This document shows positions 25,688 through 34,130 of a stretch of DNA of 64,000 nt, one piece after another. Position 1 is the first letter of the stretch; each line of letters opens with the position of its first letter. Location of the stretch: positions 35,500 to 99,499 of the forward strand of contig CALBGI010000079.1 of the NCBI GenBank assembly GCA_937893675.1, read 5' to 3'. A program made the position numbers and the translations under genes. This DNA is from an uncultured Blautia sp. Its GTDB lineage: Bacteria > Bacillota > Clostridia > Lachnospirales > Lachnospiraceae. A model generated the notes under the pieces. It did no database searches and was not told where the DNA came from. It saw nothing but the letters and a program-made list of their open reading frames with translations.

Positions 25688-26692
25688 TTACTCAGCAAGG
25701 TTTTTGATGGATTTTCCGGGGATGATCTCGGTCTGGAGCTTTTCTGTCACAGGCTCCCCGCCTTCTTTTTGGAGCCGGCTCAAAATAATACGCGCCACCT
25801 CCCGGGCAATGCCCTCCGTGGGCTGGGACACAATGGTGAGCTTTGGACTGCAGGCCCTCGCAAAGGAAAGATTGTCAAATCCGATCACCGACAGCTCCTG
25901 GGGAATGGAAATCCCCATTTCGTTGCTTCCGATCACCGCCCCCATAGTCATTTCATAGTTGGTGACAAACACAGCCGTCATGTGCGGATTTCGTCTGTGA
26001 AGCGCTGTCAGACCCTCCACACCGCCCTGAATGGTATAATCGCCGTGGTAGATCAGCGATTCCTGCACCGGTATTCCGCGCCTTTTGTGTGCCTGGAAGT
26101 AACCGTCCAGGCGCTCCCTGGCCGTAAATACATCCCTGGGACCACCGATGATCCCGATGTTTTTGTGACCGTTTTCCATAAGGAGCTCCACTGCCTCCTG
26201 TGCTGCCCGGTGGTTGTCCACCAATACGCAGTCACAGGCAAGTCCCTGGATGCTCCGGTCTATGAGCACGATCGGTTTTCCTGTCTGTCCAAAGGCCTCC
26301 AGATGTTTCCCCTGGGTATCCACCGGCATGTTGATGATGCCGTCCACACGCTTCCGCATGAGAAAATCTACGGCTTCCTTTTCCAGCTCCTTATCCGTCC
26401 GGCAGTCGCACACGATCGTGGCATAGCCGTGATTGCGGAGCACATCCTCCATGCCCGTGATGATCTCGGTACAGAAAATATTGTTCAGCTCCGGGATCAC
26501 AACGCCTATGGTCTTGGTGGCGTTGGTCTTTAATCCCCGCGCCACCTCATTCACTTCATAATGAAGCTCCTCAATGGCTGCCTCGATCTTCACTCTGTTT
26601 TTTTCCCGCACATTCCCCCCGTTAAAATAAGAAGAAATGGTGGCAAGCCCCAGGCCTGTCAGCTTTGCAATGTCTTTCATAGTCGCCGCCAT
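25688..26692 (-). CDS. LacI family transcriptional repressor
   Basis: 334 residues. The N-terminal HTH reads ATMKDIAKLTGLGLATISSYFNGG, followed by the hinge helix (NEVARGLKTNATKTIGV) and a periplasmic-binding-protein-like effector domain. The gene sits between the aldolase and FGGY kinase genes of the operon it probably represses. Two identical 16-bp sites with the LacI-type core GAAACGTTTC at the operon promoter are its likely operators, giving autoregulation. Confidence 0.9.
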   Translation of the reverse strand: MAATMKDIAKLTGLGLATISSYFNGGNVREKNRVKIEAAIEELHYEVNEVARGLKTNATKTIGVVIPELNNIFCTEIITGMEDVLRNHGYATIVCDCRTDKELEKEAVDFLMRKRVDGIINMPVDTQGKHLEAFGQTGKPIVLIDRSIQGLACDCVLVDNHRAAQEAVELLMENGHKNIGIIGGPRDVFTARERLDGYFQAHKRRGIPVQESLIYHGDYTIQGGVEGLTALHRRNPHMTAVFVTNYEMTMGAVIGSNEMGISIPQELSVIGFDNLSFARACSPKLTIVSQPTEGIAREVARIILSRLQKEGGEPVTEKLQTEIIPGKSIKNLAE

Positions 26693-26722
26693 AGAAGCAC
26701 TCCTCTCCGTCCATGCGGATTT

Positions 26723-27574
26723 TTATTTTGCTTTGCCGTCGCATCCACAGACTTTCATACGGTTCATCACCAGCTCTTTGACCGCTGCGATCCCGGCTTT
26801 GCCGTAAGCCTTTGGATCAATGGTGCCGGGATTTTCCGCAAAGGTCTCCTGCACTGCCCTGGAATAAGCCGCGCGAAGCTCCGTCGCAAAATTCACCTTG
26901 CAGATGCCGCGTTTCACACAGTCGCGCACATCCTCGTCGGTAAGACCGGAAGCGCCGTGAAGCACAAGCGGGATCTCCACAACTGCACGGATCTCGCTCA
27001 GGCGCTCTTTGTCAAGCACCGGTGTTCCCACATAAAAGCCGTGTGCGGTTCCGATGGCAACTGCAAGAGAGGTCACACCGGTGCGCTCTACAAATTCTTT
27101 TGCCTGCTGCGGGTCCGTATTGGTATCTGCCTCAGCCTCAAGGTCATCCTCCTTGCCGCCCACTTTGCCAAGCTCCGCCTCGCAGGGGATGCCAAGCGCT
27201 GCCGCCGCATCCGCCACTTTTTTGCTCACAGCGATATTTCCTTCAAATTCCTCATGGGAACCGTCGATCATCACAGAAGTGTAGCCTTCCTTCATAGCCT
27301 GCATGGCAAGCGCAAAGCTGCTGCCATGATCCAGGTGCAGGCACACCGGCACGGTTGCTTTTGCCGCCTCTGCCGCCACAATAGCTGCATAGGTCTCCAG
27401 TGTTCCGTATTTTACTGTGGACGGTGTGGTCTGAATCATCACCGGCGCGCGAAGCTCCTCCGCAGCCTGAATGATCGCTTTCACCATTTCCATATTTTCC
27501 GCATTGAACGCTCCTACTGCATATCCGCCTCTCTGTGCAGCCAAAAGCATTTCCTTTGATGTAACCAATGGCAT
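26723..27574 (-). CDS. Class II ketose-1,6-bisphosphate aldolase, GatY/FbaA-like
   Basis: About 283 residues. Zinc and catalytic segments are visible: HLDHGSS (metal His, catalytic Asp), EAELGKVGG, GTAHGFY and VLHGASG. The C-terminal segment MNRMKVCG and the phrase MIDGSHEEFEGN match tagatose-bisphosphate aldolase GatY closely. It cleaves tagatose- or fructose-1,6-bisphosphate to DHAP and glyceraldehyde-3-phosphate. The ATG at 27574 has a GGAGGAG site; earlier in-frame codons lie across the promoter and operators. First gene of the operon. Confidence 0.88.
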   Translation of the reverse strand: MPLVTSKEMLLAAQRGGYAVGAFNAENMEMVKAIIQAAEELRAPVMIQTTPSTVKYGTLETYAAIVAAEAAKATVPVCLHLDHGSSFALAMQAMKEGYTSVMIDGSHEEFEGNIAVSKKVADAAAALGIPCEAELGKVGGKEDDLEAEADTNTDPQQAKEFVERTGVTSLAVAIGTAHGFYVGTPVLDKERLSEIRAVVEIPLVLHGASGLTDEDVRDCVKRGICKVNFATELRAAYSRAVQETFAENPGTIDPKAYGKAGIAAVKELVMNRMKVCGCDGKAK

Positions 27575-27601
27575 ATCTTGCTCCTCCTTCATCCTCTCGA
27601 A

Positions 27602-27617
27602 ACCGAAACGTTTCTGT
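27602..27617. promoter_or_regulatory. LacI-type operator, promoter-downstream copy
   Basis: ACCGAAACGTTTCTGT with the 10-bp palindrome GAAACGTTTC at 27605-27614. It lies just downstream of the -10 box, over the expected transcription start region. Its twin is centred 34 bases away. Confidence 0.75.
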
Positions 27618-27625
27618 TTGCCCTT

Positions 27626-27654
27626 ATCATATATTACCGAAACGTTTCTGTCAA
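27626..27654 (-). promoter_or_regulatory. Promoter of the aldolase-LacI-kinase operon
   Basis: Minus-strand TTGACA (27649-27654), exact 17-base spacer, TATGAT (27626-27631). The spacer contains a complete LacI-type palindrome, so repressor binding would directly block RNA polymerase. Confidence 0.85.
27636..27651. promoter_or_regulatory. LacI-type operator, in-promoter copy
   Basis: Identical 16-bp sequence to the copy at 27602, palindrome GAAACGTTTC at 27639-27648, placed between the -35 and -10 boxes of the operon promoter. Confidence 0.8.
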
Positions 27655-27690
27655 CCAGAAAATATTTATCTTTTTTCATAAAAATTTTCC

Positions 27691-27719
27691 TTGTTTTTCG
27701 TTCAAAAACACGGTATGGT
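27691..27719 (+). promoter_or_regulatory. Promoter of the fucose mutarotase gene
   Basis: TTGTTT (27691-27696), 17-base spacer, TATGGT (27714-27719), 53 bases before the start codon. It is back-to-back with the LacI-controlled promoter. Confidence 0.5.
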
Positions 27720-27772
27720 GTAAAGAGGAAAAACTGTCTGACCGGCAGTATACAGAAAGGAGAACTTGGATT

Positions 27773-28216
27773 ATGTTAAAAGGAATCCCTGCAATTTTAT
27801 CCCCGGAGTTATTAAAAGTATTATGCGAAATGGGCCACAGCGACCGTCTTGTGATCGCTGACGGAAATTTCCCTGTGGAGTCCATGGGCAAAAACGCAAT
27901 CACCATCCGCTGCGACGGACACGGCGTTCCGGAGCTTCTGGACGCCATTCTTCAGGTATTCCCGCTGGACACCTATGTGGAGCATCCGGTAAACCTCATG
28001 GAGGTTATGGCCGGTGACAATGTAGAAACCCCCATCTGGGACACCTACAAAGAAATCATTGCCAAACACGATGAGCGCGGTGCCGCTGCCGTCGGCAACA
28101 TCGAACGTTTTGCATTCTATGACGAAGCCAAAACCGCATACTGCATCATCTCCACCGGAGAAAAAGCGCTTTACGCAAATATCATGCTTCAGAAGGGTGT
28201 CGTTGTTGACAACTGA
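27773..28216 (+). CDS. fucU: L-fucose mutarotase (RbsD/FucU family)
   Basis: 147 residues, full RbsD/FucU length. Family landmarks are GIPAILSPELLKVLCEMGHSD at the start, ADGNFP with the catalytic-region residues, and the C-terminal ISTGEKALYANIMLQKGV. It interconverts anomers of L-fucose (or a related sugar) in the cytoplasm, before isomerisation by FucI at 32248. AAGGAG lies upstream of the ATG; longer in-frame codons (from 27578) have no support. It is a single-gene transcript ended by a strong terminator. Confidence 0.85.
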   Translation: MLKGIPAILSPELLKVLCEMGHSDRLVIADGNFPVESMGKNAITIRCDGHGVPELLDAILQVFPLDTYVEHPVNLMEVMAGDNVETPIWDTYKEIIAKHDERGAAAVGNIERFAFYDEAKTAYCIISTGEKALYANIMLQKGVVVDN

Positions 28217-28240
28217 ATCCCTCTGATTTTGCACGTTTTT

Positions 28241-28270
28241 AAACCCCGCAGACAGCTTCTGCGGGGTTTT
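28241..28270 (+). terminator. Terminator of fucU
   Basis: Perfect 12-bp stem AAACCCCGCAGA / TCTGCGGGGTTT with a 5-base loop, ending in TTTT. Confidence 0.9.
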
Positions 28271-28297
28271 CAAAATTACAGGAAGGACGCTCTCATA

Positions 28298-28306
28298 TGC
28301 TATAAT
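28298..28306 (+). promoter_or_regulatory. Extended -10 promoter of the YARHG protein gene
   Basis: TGC followed directly by TATAAT (28301-28306), about 50 bases before the start. No good -35 is seen. A small hairpin (GGGCTGCGCCAGCCC) lies just before the ribosome site. Confidence 0.5.
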
Positions 28307-28355
28307 AAAGACACTAAAAAACACGGGCTGCGCCAGCCCGAAAGGAGGAATCCCT

Positions 28356-29447
28356 ATGAAAAAGAAAGTAAACCGTCTGCATTTTTTCCTTCCGCTGCTG
28401 GGGTTCATTTTCTGTCTGCTTCTTCCCGTATGTACGCAGGCAGGCAGCGCTGAAGAATATCTTCTTCCCGACGGCAATTTCCGTTATTACGAAGACAGCG
28501 AGATCGCAGATATGTCTCTGCAGGTGGTCTGCTATGCCAAAAACGAAATCTACGCGCGGCACGGACGCACCTTTGTATCCCAGGAACTTCAGGGATATTT
28601 CAACCAGCAGGCCTGGTACGACGGCTTTGTAAGTCCCCAGGACTTTTCGGACTCCACCCTGAACAAATACGAGACGGCCAATATCCAGCTTCTCTCCAAC
28701 CGGGAAAAAGCACTGCGCTCCGGCGGTTATGCGCTGGACGCTACGGGCTACAGCTATACTCCGGTCTATGAATATCTGGATCAGCTGTACGGAAGAGGCA
28801 GCTCTTTCTATTTTTTCCCGGACAGCGACTCCCGCTATCTCACCAGCGATGACACTCAGCACCTGACTCTGCAGGAAATCTGCTACGCCAAGAACGAAAT
28901 TTATGCACGCCGGGGACGTCTGTTTGATTCCCGGGAGCTCCAGGATTATTTCAACACACAGCTGTGGTATTCGGGCACGATCGCTCCAGAAAACTTCCAG
29001 GACAGCGTATTCAATTCCTATGAGGCCACCAACGTACAGTATCTCACCAAACTTGAAAATTCTTTGAGCGATGGCAAGGGATATGTCCTTGACGCTGACG
29101 GATATGACATCCATTCAGCCGGAACTAATTCCTGGGACGATTCCTGGATCTGGAATGTGGATTATATTTTCCCGGACAGCGATTCCCGCTATCTCTCCAA
29201 AGAAGAGCTCTCGAATTTGTCTCCCCAGGTTCTGTGTTATGCCAAAAATGAAATTTACGCCCGCAGAGGACGCAAATTCAATTCTCAGGAGCTTCAGAAC
29301 TACTTCAGCTCCAAATCCTGGTACAACGGACAGACAGACGAAGCAAGCTTTTCCACTGACATTTTTAATCAGTACGAAGCCAATAATGTTCAGCTGCTCA
29401 AGGACTTTGAGTATGCCCGTGTTCCCGGCGGCTACCAGCTTTACTGA
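28356..29447 (+). CDS. Secreted protein with three YARHG domains
   Basis: 363 residues. A Sec signal peptide (MKKKVNRLHFFLPLLGFIFC onward, ending near TQAGS) is followed by three copies of the YARHG domain, each with the core CYAKNEIYARxGR, then a SQELQxYFxxxxWY segment and an asparagine-rich xNxYExxNxQ end. Copies lie near residues 50-110, 170-230 and 285-350, each preceded by a FPDSDSRYL-like motif in the latter two. YARHG domains occur in extracellular proteins of Firmicutes; their function is not known. GGAGG precedes the ATG. Confidence 0.85.
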   Translation: MKKKVNRLHFFLPLLGFIFCLLLPVCTQAGSAEEYLLPDGNFRYYEDSEIADMSLQVVCYAKNEIYARHGRTFVSQELQGYFNQQAWYDGFVSPQDFSDSTLNKYETANIQLLSNREKALRSGGYALDATGYSYTPVYEYLDQLYGRGSSFYFFPDSDSRYLTSDDTQHLTLQEICYAKNEIYARRGRLFDSRELQDYFNTQLWYSGTIAPENFQDSVFNSYEATNVQYLTKLENSLSDGKGYVLDADGYDIHSAGTNSWDDSWIWNVDYIFPDSDSRYLSKEELSNLSPQVLCYAKNEIYARRGRKFNSQELQNYFSSKSWYNGQTDEASFSTDIFNQYEANNVQLLKDFEYARVPGGYQLY

Positions 29448-29483
29448 GCCGCTGCTCAGAATTTACAGACAGGAGTTTTACCA

Positions 29484-30311
29484 ATGCACCCAAAACTGAT
29501 CACCATTGACCTGGACGGCACTCTTTTAAAGGGCGACTGCACCATCTCCGCACGCAGCCGCCAGGCCATTCTTTCCTGCATGGACGCCGGCTATCTGGTC
29601 GTTCCCTGCACCGGACGCAGCTACGAAAACAGCCGCTTTGTCCTTCAGGATTTTCCGCCTTTTCCCTTCTACATCAACGGAAACGGAACCACTGTCACAG
29701 ACGGCCAAAGCGGCAGGCTCCTTTACGCAAACACCCTGCCCCTGGAAATCGGGCGCGCCATTTATTCCCTCTGCTGCGAATACCAGACCTTTGTGGAACT
29801 CTATCACGGCAGCACAGCCTACGACAGCGCCATTGGCCGCGAAAACATGAGACGCAGCCAATGTGATCCCGCTTACCAGGTGCAGCTTATGCACACCAAT
29901 ACTCATCTGGAAAGCCTGGATGATTTCGTACTGAAAGAAGAGCATCTCGTCAACAAATTTCACATTGTATGCGTCGATCCGGACGAGCGAATGCTGCTCA
30001 AGGAGCGCATCTCACAGCTTCCCGGCATCTGCCCCATTTCTACCACGCCTTTTAATATTGAGGTATGCAGCACCGGCTGGAGTAAGCGCGAAGGATTAGC
30101 GTGGCTATGTGATCATCTGAATATTTCCCGGGATCAAGTGCTGGCCTTTGGAGACAGTGAAAACGATTTGGAAATGCTCACCTGGGCCGGAACAGGTGTT
30201 GCCATGGGCAACGCCGCTTTCTGTGTCAAAGAAATTGCAGATATGACCGCCGCTTCCAATGAAGAAGACGGGGTAGCTCAGATTCTGGAAAAACTTGTTC
30301 AAAAAAAATAA
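29484..30311 (+). CDS. Cof-type HAD family phosphatase
   Basis: 275 residues, HAD IIB (Cof) family. Motif I is TIDLDGTLL with nucleophile D9 and acid D11, motif II lies in VVPCTGRS, and motif IV is AFGDSENDLEML. The cap domain lies between about 85 and 190. It would dephosphorylate sugar phosphates or similar small phosphates in the cytoplasm. It starts 37 bases after the YARHG gene and ends in a nested terminator. Confidence 0.92.
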   Translation: MHPKLITIDLDGTLLKGDCTISARSRQAILSCMDAGYLVVPCTGRSYENSRFVLQDFPPFPFYINGNGTTVTDGQSGRLLYANTLPLEIGRAIYSLCCEYQTFVELYHGSTAYDSAIGRENMRRSQCDPAYQVQLMHTNTHLESLDDFVLKEEHLVNKFHIVCVDPDERMLLKERISQLPGICPISTTPFNIEVCSTGWSKREGLAWLCDHLNISRDQVLAFGDSENDLEMLTWAGTGVAMGNAAFCVKEIADMTAASNEEDGVAQILEKLVQKK

Positions 30312-30416
30312 GGCTCCGACGGTACCCTTACAGCTGTTTCCCCGGCAGAGAAGCCTTGCTTCACACAAAGCTTCTCTGCCGAAAACATACTGCAAATCCG
30401 CCGGAGCTGTTTTTTC
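30312..30416 (+). terminator. Nested double-hairpin terminator after the HAD gene
   Basis: An outer stem pairs GGCTCCGACGG (30312-30322) with CCGCCGGAGCT (30398-30408) using G-U pairs, and is followed by TGTTTTTTC. An inner perfect 11-bp stem GGCAGAGAAGC / GCTTCTCTGCC lies at 30344-30380. The arrangement is larger than a usual terminator. It separates the HAD gene from the convergent gene at 30433. Confidence 0.65.
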
Positions 30417-30432
30417 TACAACTCTAACAATT

Positions 30433-32073
30433 CTATGCCGCTTCGTCTATTTCGGCTTCATCATAAACCTCTTCCGCACCGTCCTCTGCGGTAGTTTCTT
30501 CCCCATACAGAGCGCTCACGATCATGGCATCCACATACTGTACCAGTTCCTCCGGCATACCTGCATCCATGAGTTTCTGCAGGAGCGGACTCCAATCCAA
30601 GCCTTCCGCGAAAGCAACTCCATCCTCTTCCACATTCAGATCATATATCGGCTCCAGCTCTCCCAGCTCAGGAACAGTAGCATTCTCGCCATATACCGTA
30701 ATCAGAGTCAGACTTCCCAGGGGTACTTCGTTCTGAACCAGATGAATCTCTATGACTGCATCCTTATCTACTGTGCTGCTCTTCATATTGAGCACCAGCT
30801 GATATGTGCCCAGGACAGTATACGTTTCCTGATCACTCATAGCCGGATCCAGACTCAGCGTATAGGATCCAAAGAAATCTGTATCCGTTTTCATATAATC
30901 TGCCACTGCGATATTCAGGATAGGCTCCCCGTCAAATGTCAACCGGTAATTTCCTGCCAGGCTGCCATCTGCTGTCACAGCTCCGCTTCCGGATAACAGG
31001 AACTCCTGCTCTCCATCAGAAAATTCGACGCTCAGCGCTGTTTTGTCATCCTGCTGCACACTGTACCAGGAAAAAAGTTCTATGGTTGTAGTATCATCTG
31101 ACATTCCAAACTGTCTTCCTGCCACATTGCCTTCCGCATCCAGCCACAGCCGGGAGAAGAAGTAAACTTCTGCACCTGCATCCTCTGCCGCGTCTTCCGC
31201 CAGAGAGGCCAGTCCGTTGTCAATCGCAGTCTGGAACTGCGCATAAATGTCCGGTACCTGGCTAAGCTCGCCAAACTTTTCTACAATTGCTTTCAGCTGC
31301 TCATCTTCCCGGGCCGTGTTAAGAATTTCTTCTGCTGTGCTGTAGAAATTTGCCTCGTATATACGACCTTCATAAAGCGTACAGCTTTCGCTCACTCCCT
31401 CAATCACCAGCTCCTGCTCGCTCGCTTCTGTTCCGTCCTCTATTCCAGCAAGAATAATATCTTTATAGCGATTGATGAGCTCTGTCATGGTCGCTGCGTC
31501 CGGCAAAAATGCGCTCACATCAGACATGGCGGTTAAAAATTCCTGTGCCTCCTGCGGAGACATTTCCTGTGTGGTTCCATCTGCCGTAGTTACATTCCCA
31601 GTTACCTCCATGGGAACTTTGATGCTTCCATCAAAAAGTTCCGGCACCTTCATATAAATTTCCGCATCGGAAATACTCACCTGTTCTAAAAGCTGCAGCA
31701 CCTGGCTGCCATTTAACTGCAGGTTTATATCAATTCCTTCGCTGTTCTCATTCACTGCCGAATTCATAGAAAGAGCAATATTGTTCAGCCAGGAAAAATC
31801 CATTGCTGTCAAAAGATTCAGAAGATACTTGGTGGTGTCTTCCAACTTCAGATCCACAAGCACGTTGGCAGCCTGTGAGTTATTCTCCATCTCTGCCATC
31901 TGTGTGCCCCATCTCTCTGTCATGGAAGCCACATAAGAATCCAATACACTCTGCTCCGCTTCCTGATAAGCGGATTCTGCCCACGCGGTGGTTGTGCCTG
32001 CTGTCACCATAACGGCGGCGGTCAACAGGGCTGCTGCCTTTCTTGTTGCATTATGAAGTATATTTCTTTTCAT
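30433..32073 (-). CDS. Secreted protein of unknown function
   Basis: 546 residues. A clear Sec signal peptide (RKAAALLTAAVMVTAGTTTAWA, cleavage before ESAY) is followed by a long beta-rich acidic region with no motif I recognise, ending in an acidic tail (GEETTAEDGAEEVYDEAEI). There is no membrane anchor, lipobox or sortase motif. The overall style resembles lineage-specific secreted proteins of Lachnospiraceae. It has its own promoter and stands alone between convergent HAD and the fucI terminator. No function is assigned. Confidence 0.75.
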   Translation of the reverse strand: MKRNILHNATRKAAALLTAAVMVTAGTTTAWAESAYQEAEQSVLDSYVASMTERWGTQMAEMENNSQAANVLVDLKLEDTTKYLLNLLTAMDFSWLNNIALSMNSAVNENSEGIDINLQLNGSQVLQLLEQVSISDAEIYMKVPELFDGSIKVPMEVTGNVTTADGTTQEMSPQEAQEFLTAMSDVSAFLPDAATMTELINRYKDIILAGIEDGTEASEQELVIEGVSESCTLYEGRIYEANFYSTAEEILNTAREDEQLKAIVEKFGELSQVPDIYAQFQTAIDNGLASLAEDAAEDAGAEVYFFSRLWLDAEGNVAGRQFGMSDDTTTIELFSWYSVQQDDKTALSVEFSDGEQEFLLSGSGAVTADGSLAGNYRLTFDGEPILNIAVADYMKTDTDFFGSYTLSLDPAMSDQETYTVLGTYQLVLNMKSSTVDKDAVIEIHLVQNEVPLGSLTLITVYGENATVPELGELEPIYDLNVEEDGVAFAEGLDWSPLLQKLMDAGMPEELVQYVDAMIVSALYGEETTAEDGAEEVYDEAEIDEAA

Positions 32074-32121
32074 AGCACAAAACCTCCTGTTTTTTGTCTG
32101 TAAGAACAGATTGATAGGACT

Positions 32122-32150
32122 ATTTTACGATAAAATTCGACAAAATGCAA
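32122..32150 (-). promoter_or_regulatory. Promoter of the unknown secreted protein gene
   Basis: Minus-strand TTGCAT (32145-32150), 17-base spacer, TAAAAT (32122-32127), 49 bases before the ATG at 32073; an AGGAGG site lies between. Confidence 0.65.
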
Positions 32151-32192
32151 GATTTTTCAAAATTATCGGCCACGTATTTGTCGATTTTTACG

Positions 32193-32229
32193 ATAAAAGC
32201 CCAGTGGAATGATATCCACCGGGCTTTTG
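32193..32229 (-). terminator. Terminator of fucI
   Basis: A 14-bp stem with one mismatch (AAAAGCCCRGTGGA and complement, 32195-32208 / 32215-32228) ends in TTTT on the minus strand, 19 bases beyond the fucI stop. Confidence 0.8.
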
Positions 32230-32247
32230 TAACGTACCTGTATTTTC

Positions 32248-34044
32248 TTATTTGTAAAGCGGTCCGTAGTTCTTGCATGCTCTGAAGTCTGCGCCTTCTT
32301 TGTCCATGCCGAATGCATTCCATGCTGCCGGACGGAAGATCTTTTCTTCCGGAACGTTGTGCATGCAAACCGGAATTCTCAGCATAGAGCACATGGTGAT
32401 AAGATCTGCACCGATGTGACCGTAGGAGATTGCACCGTGGTTTGCGCCCCAGTTGTTCATTACGCTGTAAGCGTCCTTAAATGCGCCTTCCTTGCCGTCG
32501 CAGCGAGGTGCGAACCATGTACACGGCCAGGTATAGTCTGTACGTTTCCAAAGAGTATCAGAAACCTCATGAGGCAGTGCTACTGTCCAGCCCTCTGCGA
32601 TCTGCAGAACCGGTCCAAGGCCTTTTACAAGGTTCAGACGGATCATGGTAGCCGGCATCTGGTCTTTGGTCTCAAATCTGGAAGAGAATCCGCCGCCACG
32701 GAAGTAGCCGTTGTCTGCTGCATTCCAGGTAGTAGCTTCCATGATTGCTTTCTGGTCTTCTTCTGTTACGTTCCACCATTCTTTCATGACTGCGTTGCCG
32801 TTTTCATCCTTAGCGCCGCCGTTTGCATCCAGACAGCAAGCACCGGAGTTGATCAGGTGGATGATACCGCCGTTGTCTTTTGCAACGCCTTCCAGGTCGT
32901 ATCCGGTTACTCTCTTAACCGCATCCGGGCTCCAGTAGGTACGAACGTCTGCGAACATCTGTGCACGGTTGGTAAGAAGCTTCATAAACAGCATTCCAAG
33001 ACCGTTCAGTACGTCGTTCTCTGTTGCAAGGATGTACGGCTCTCTTGCGCCTTCCCAGTCAAAGGAGGTGTTAAGAACTGCCTCTGCAAAGTCGCCGTTG
33101 GGATAGAAGTCTGTCCACTGTCTCTGTCCCTGGAAGCCTGCTGCGATTGCATTATGTCCGATTGCTTCCTCGGAGAATTTCGGATCAAGCTTGTCGCATC
33201 CGTTCATAAGCTCTTTGACAATAACTGCCATCTTTACAACAAACTCAAACTGCTCTTCCTTCTTCTCTTCAGACATCTGAAGCTCTTCCGGATTCTTGTC
33301 AAAGCCGATTGTGCAGGTCTTCTTCGCCCATGCGAGAGCTCTTTCAAACTCTTCATGATCGTAGATGCCCTCTGTCATACGACGGATGATCTCTACCTCA
33401 TCAACAGACTCTACACGCATTCCAAGATAGGACTCAATGAAGTCGGAATCTACGATAGATCCGCCGATTCCCATACAGATGGAACCGATCTGCAGCCAAG
33501 ATTTGCCTCTCATGGAAGCTGCTGCAACTGCTGCGCGGCCGAATCTTAAGATTTTTTCTTTTACATCATCCGGAATTGTAGTATCGTCTGCATCCTGAAC
33601 CTCATGTCCATAAATACCAAATGCCGGAAGTCCCTTCTGTGCATGAGTAGCAAGTACAGAAGCAAGGTAAACTGCGCCAGGTCTTTCTGTAGCGTTAAAG
33701 CCCCATACCGCTTTGATGGTCTGCGGATCCATATCCATAGTCTCAGAACCGTAGCACCAGCAAGGTGTAACGGTCAGAGTGATGTCTACGCCTTCTTTTC
33801 TGAATTTATCTGCACATGCTGCAGTTTCGCCTACACGTCCGATCGTTGTGTCTGCGATGACAACCTTTACCGGCTCACCGTTGGAATATCTCAGATTTTC
33901 CTCCAGTAATTTTGCAGCGGATTTAGCCATATTCATGGTCTGCTCTTCCAGAGAACCTCTGACATCCAGAGCACCGCGACGTCCGTCGATGGTGGGGCGA
34001 ATACCGATAACCGGGTAGCTTCCAATTAATCTGCTTTTTGCCAT
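32248..34044 (-). CDS. fucI: L-fucose isomerase
   Basis: 598 residues, full length for FucI. The catalytic metal ligands are visible by alignment with the E. coli enzyme: E342 in the ATENDVLNG motif, D366 in FADVRTYW and a His in NNWGANHGAI (536). It isomerises L-fucose to L-fuculose, and D-arabinose to D-ribulose, in the cytoplasm using Mn2+. It is monocistronic, with its own terminator, and divergent from an AraC regulator. It feeds the fuculose aldolase and propanediol compartment encoded at 41-57 kb. Confidence 0.95.
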   Translation of the reverse strand: MAKSRLIGSYPVIGIRPTIDGRRGALDVRGSLEEQTMNMAKSAAKLLEENLRYSNGEPVKVVIADTTIGRVGETAACADKFRKEGVDITLTVTPCWCYGSETMDMDPQTIKAVWGFNATERPGAVYLASVLATHAQKGLPAFGIYGHEVQDADDTTIPDDVKEKILRFGRAAVAAASMRGKSWLQIGSICMGIGGSIVDSDFIESYLGMRVESVDEVEIIRRMTEGIYDHEEFERALAWAKKTCTIGFDKNPEELQMSEEKKEEQFEFVVKMAVIVKELMNGCDKLDPKFSEEAIGHNAIAAGFQGQRQWTDFYPNGDFAEAVLNTSFDWEGAREPYILATENDVLNGLGMLFMKLLTNRAQMFADVRTYWSPDAVKRVTGYDLEGVAKDNGGIIHLINSGACCLDANGGAKDENGNAVMKEWWNVTEEDQKAIMEATTWNAADNGYFRGGGFSSRFETKDQMPATMIRLNLVKGLGPVLQIAEGWTVALPHEVSDTLWKRTDYTWPCTWFAPRCDGKEGAFKDAYSVMNNWGANHGAISYGHIGADLITMCSMLRIPVCMHNVPEEKIFRPAAWNAFGMDKEGADFRACKNYGPLYK

Positions 34045-34130
34045 AATTATAATACCTCCGTTTTGTTTTTTGATTCCTCCTGGTCAAGAGGAATTCTCCG
34101 CGCAGAACTGCGCTCTCTGTTTCTACGACT

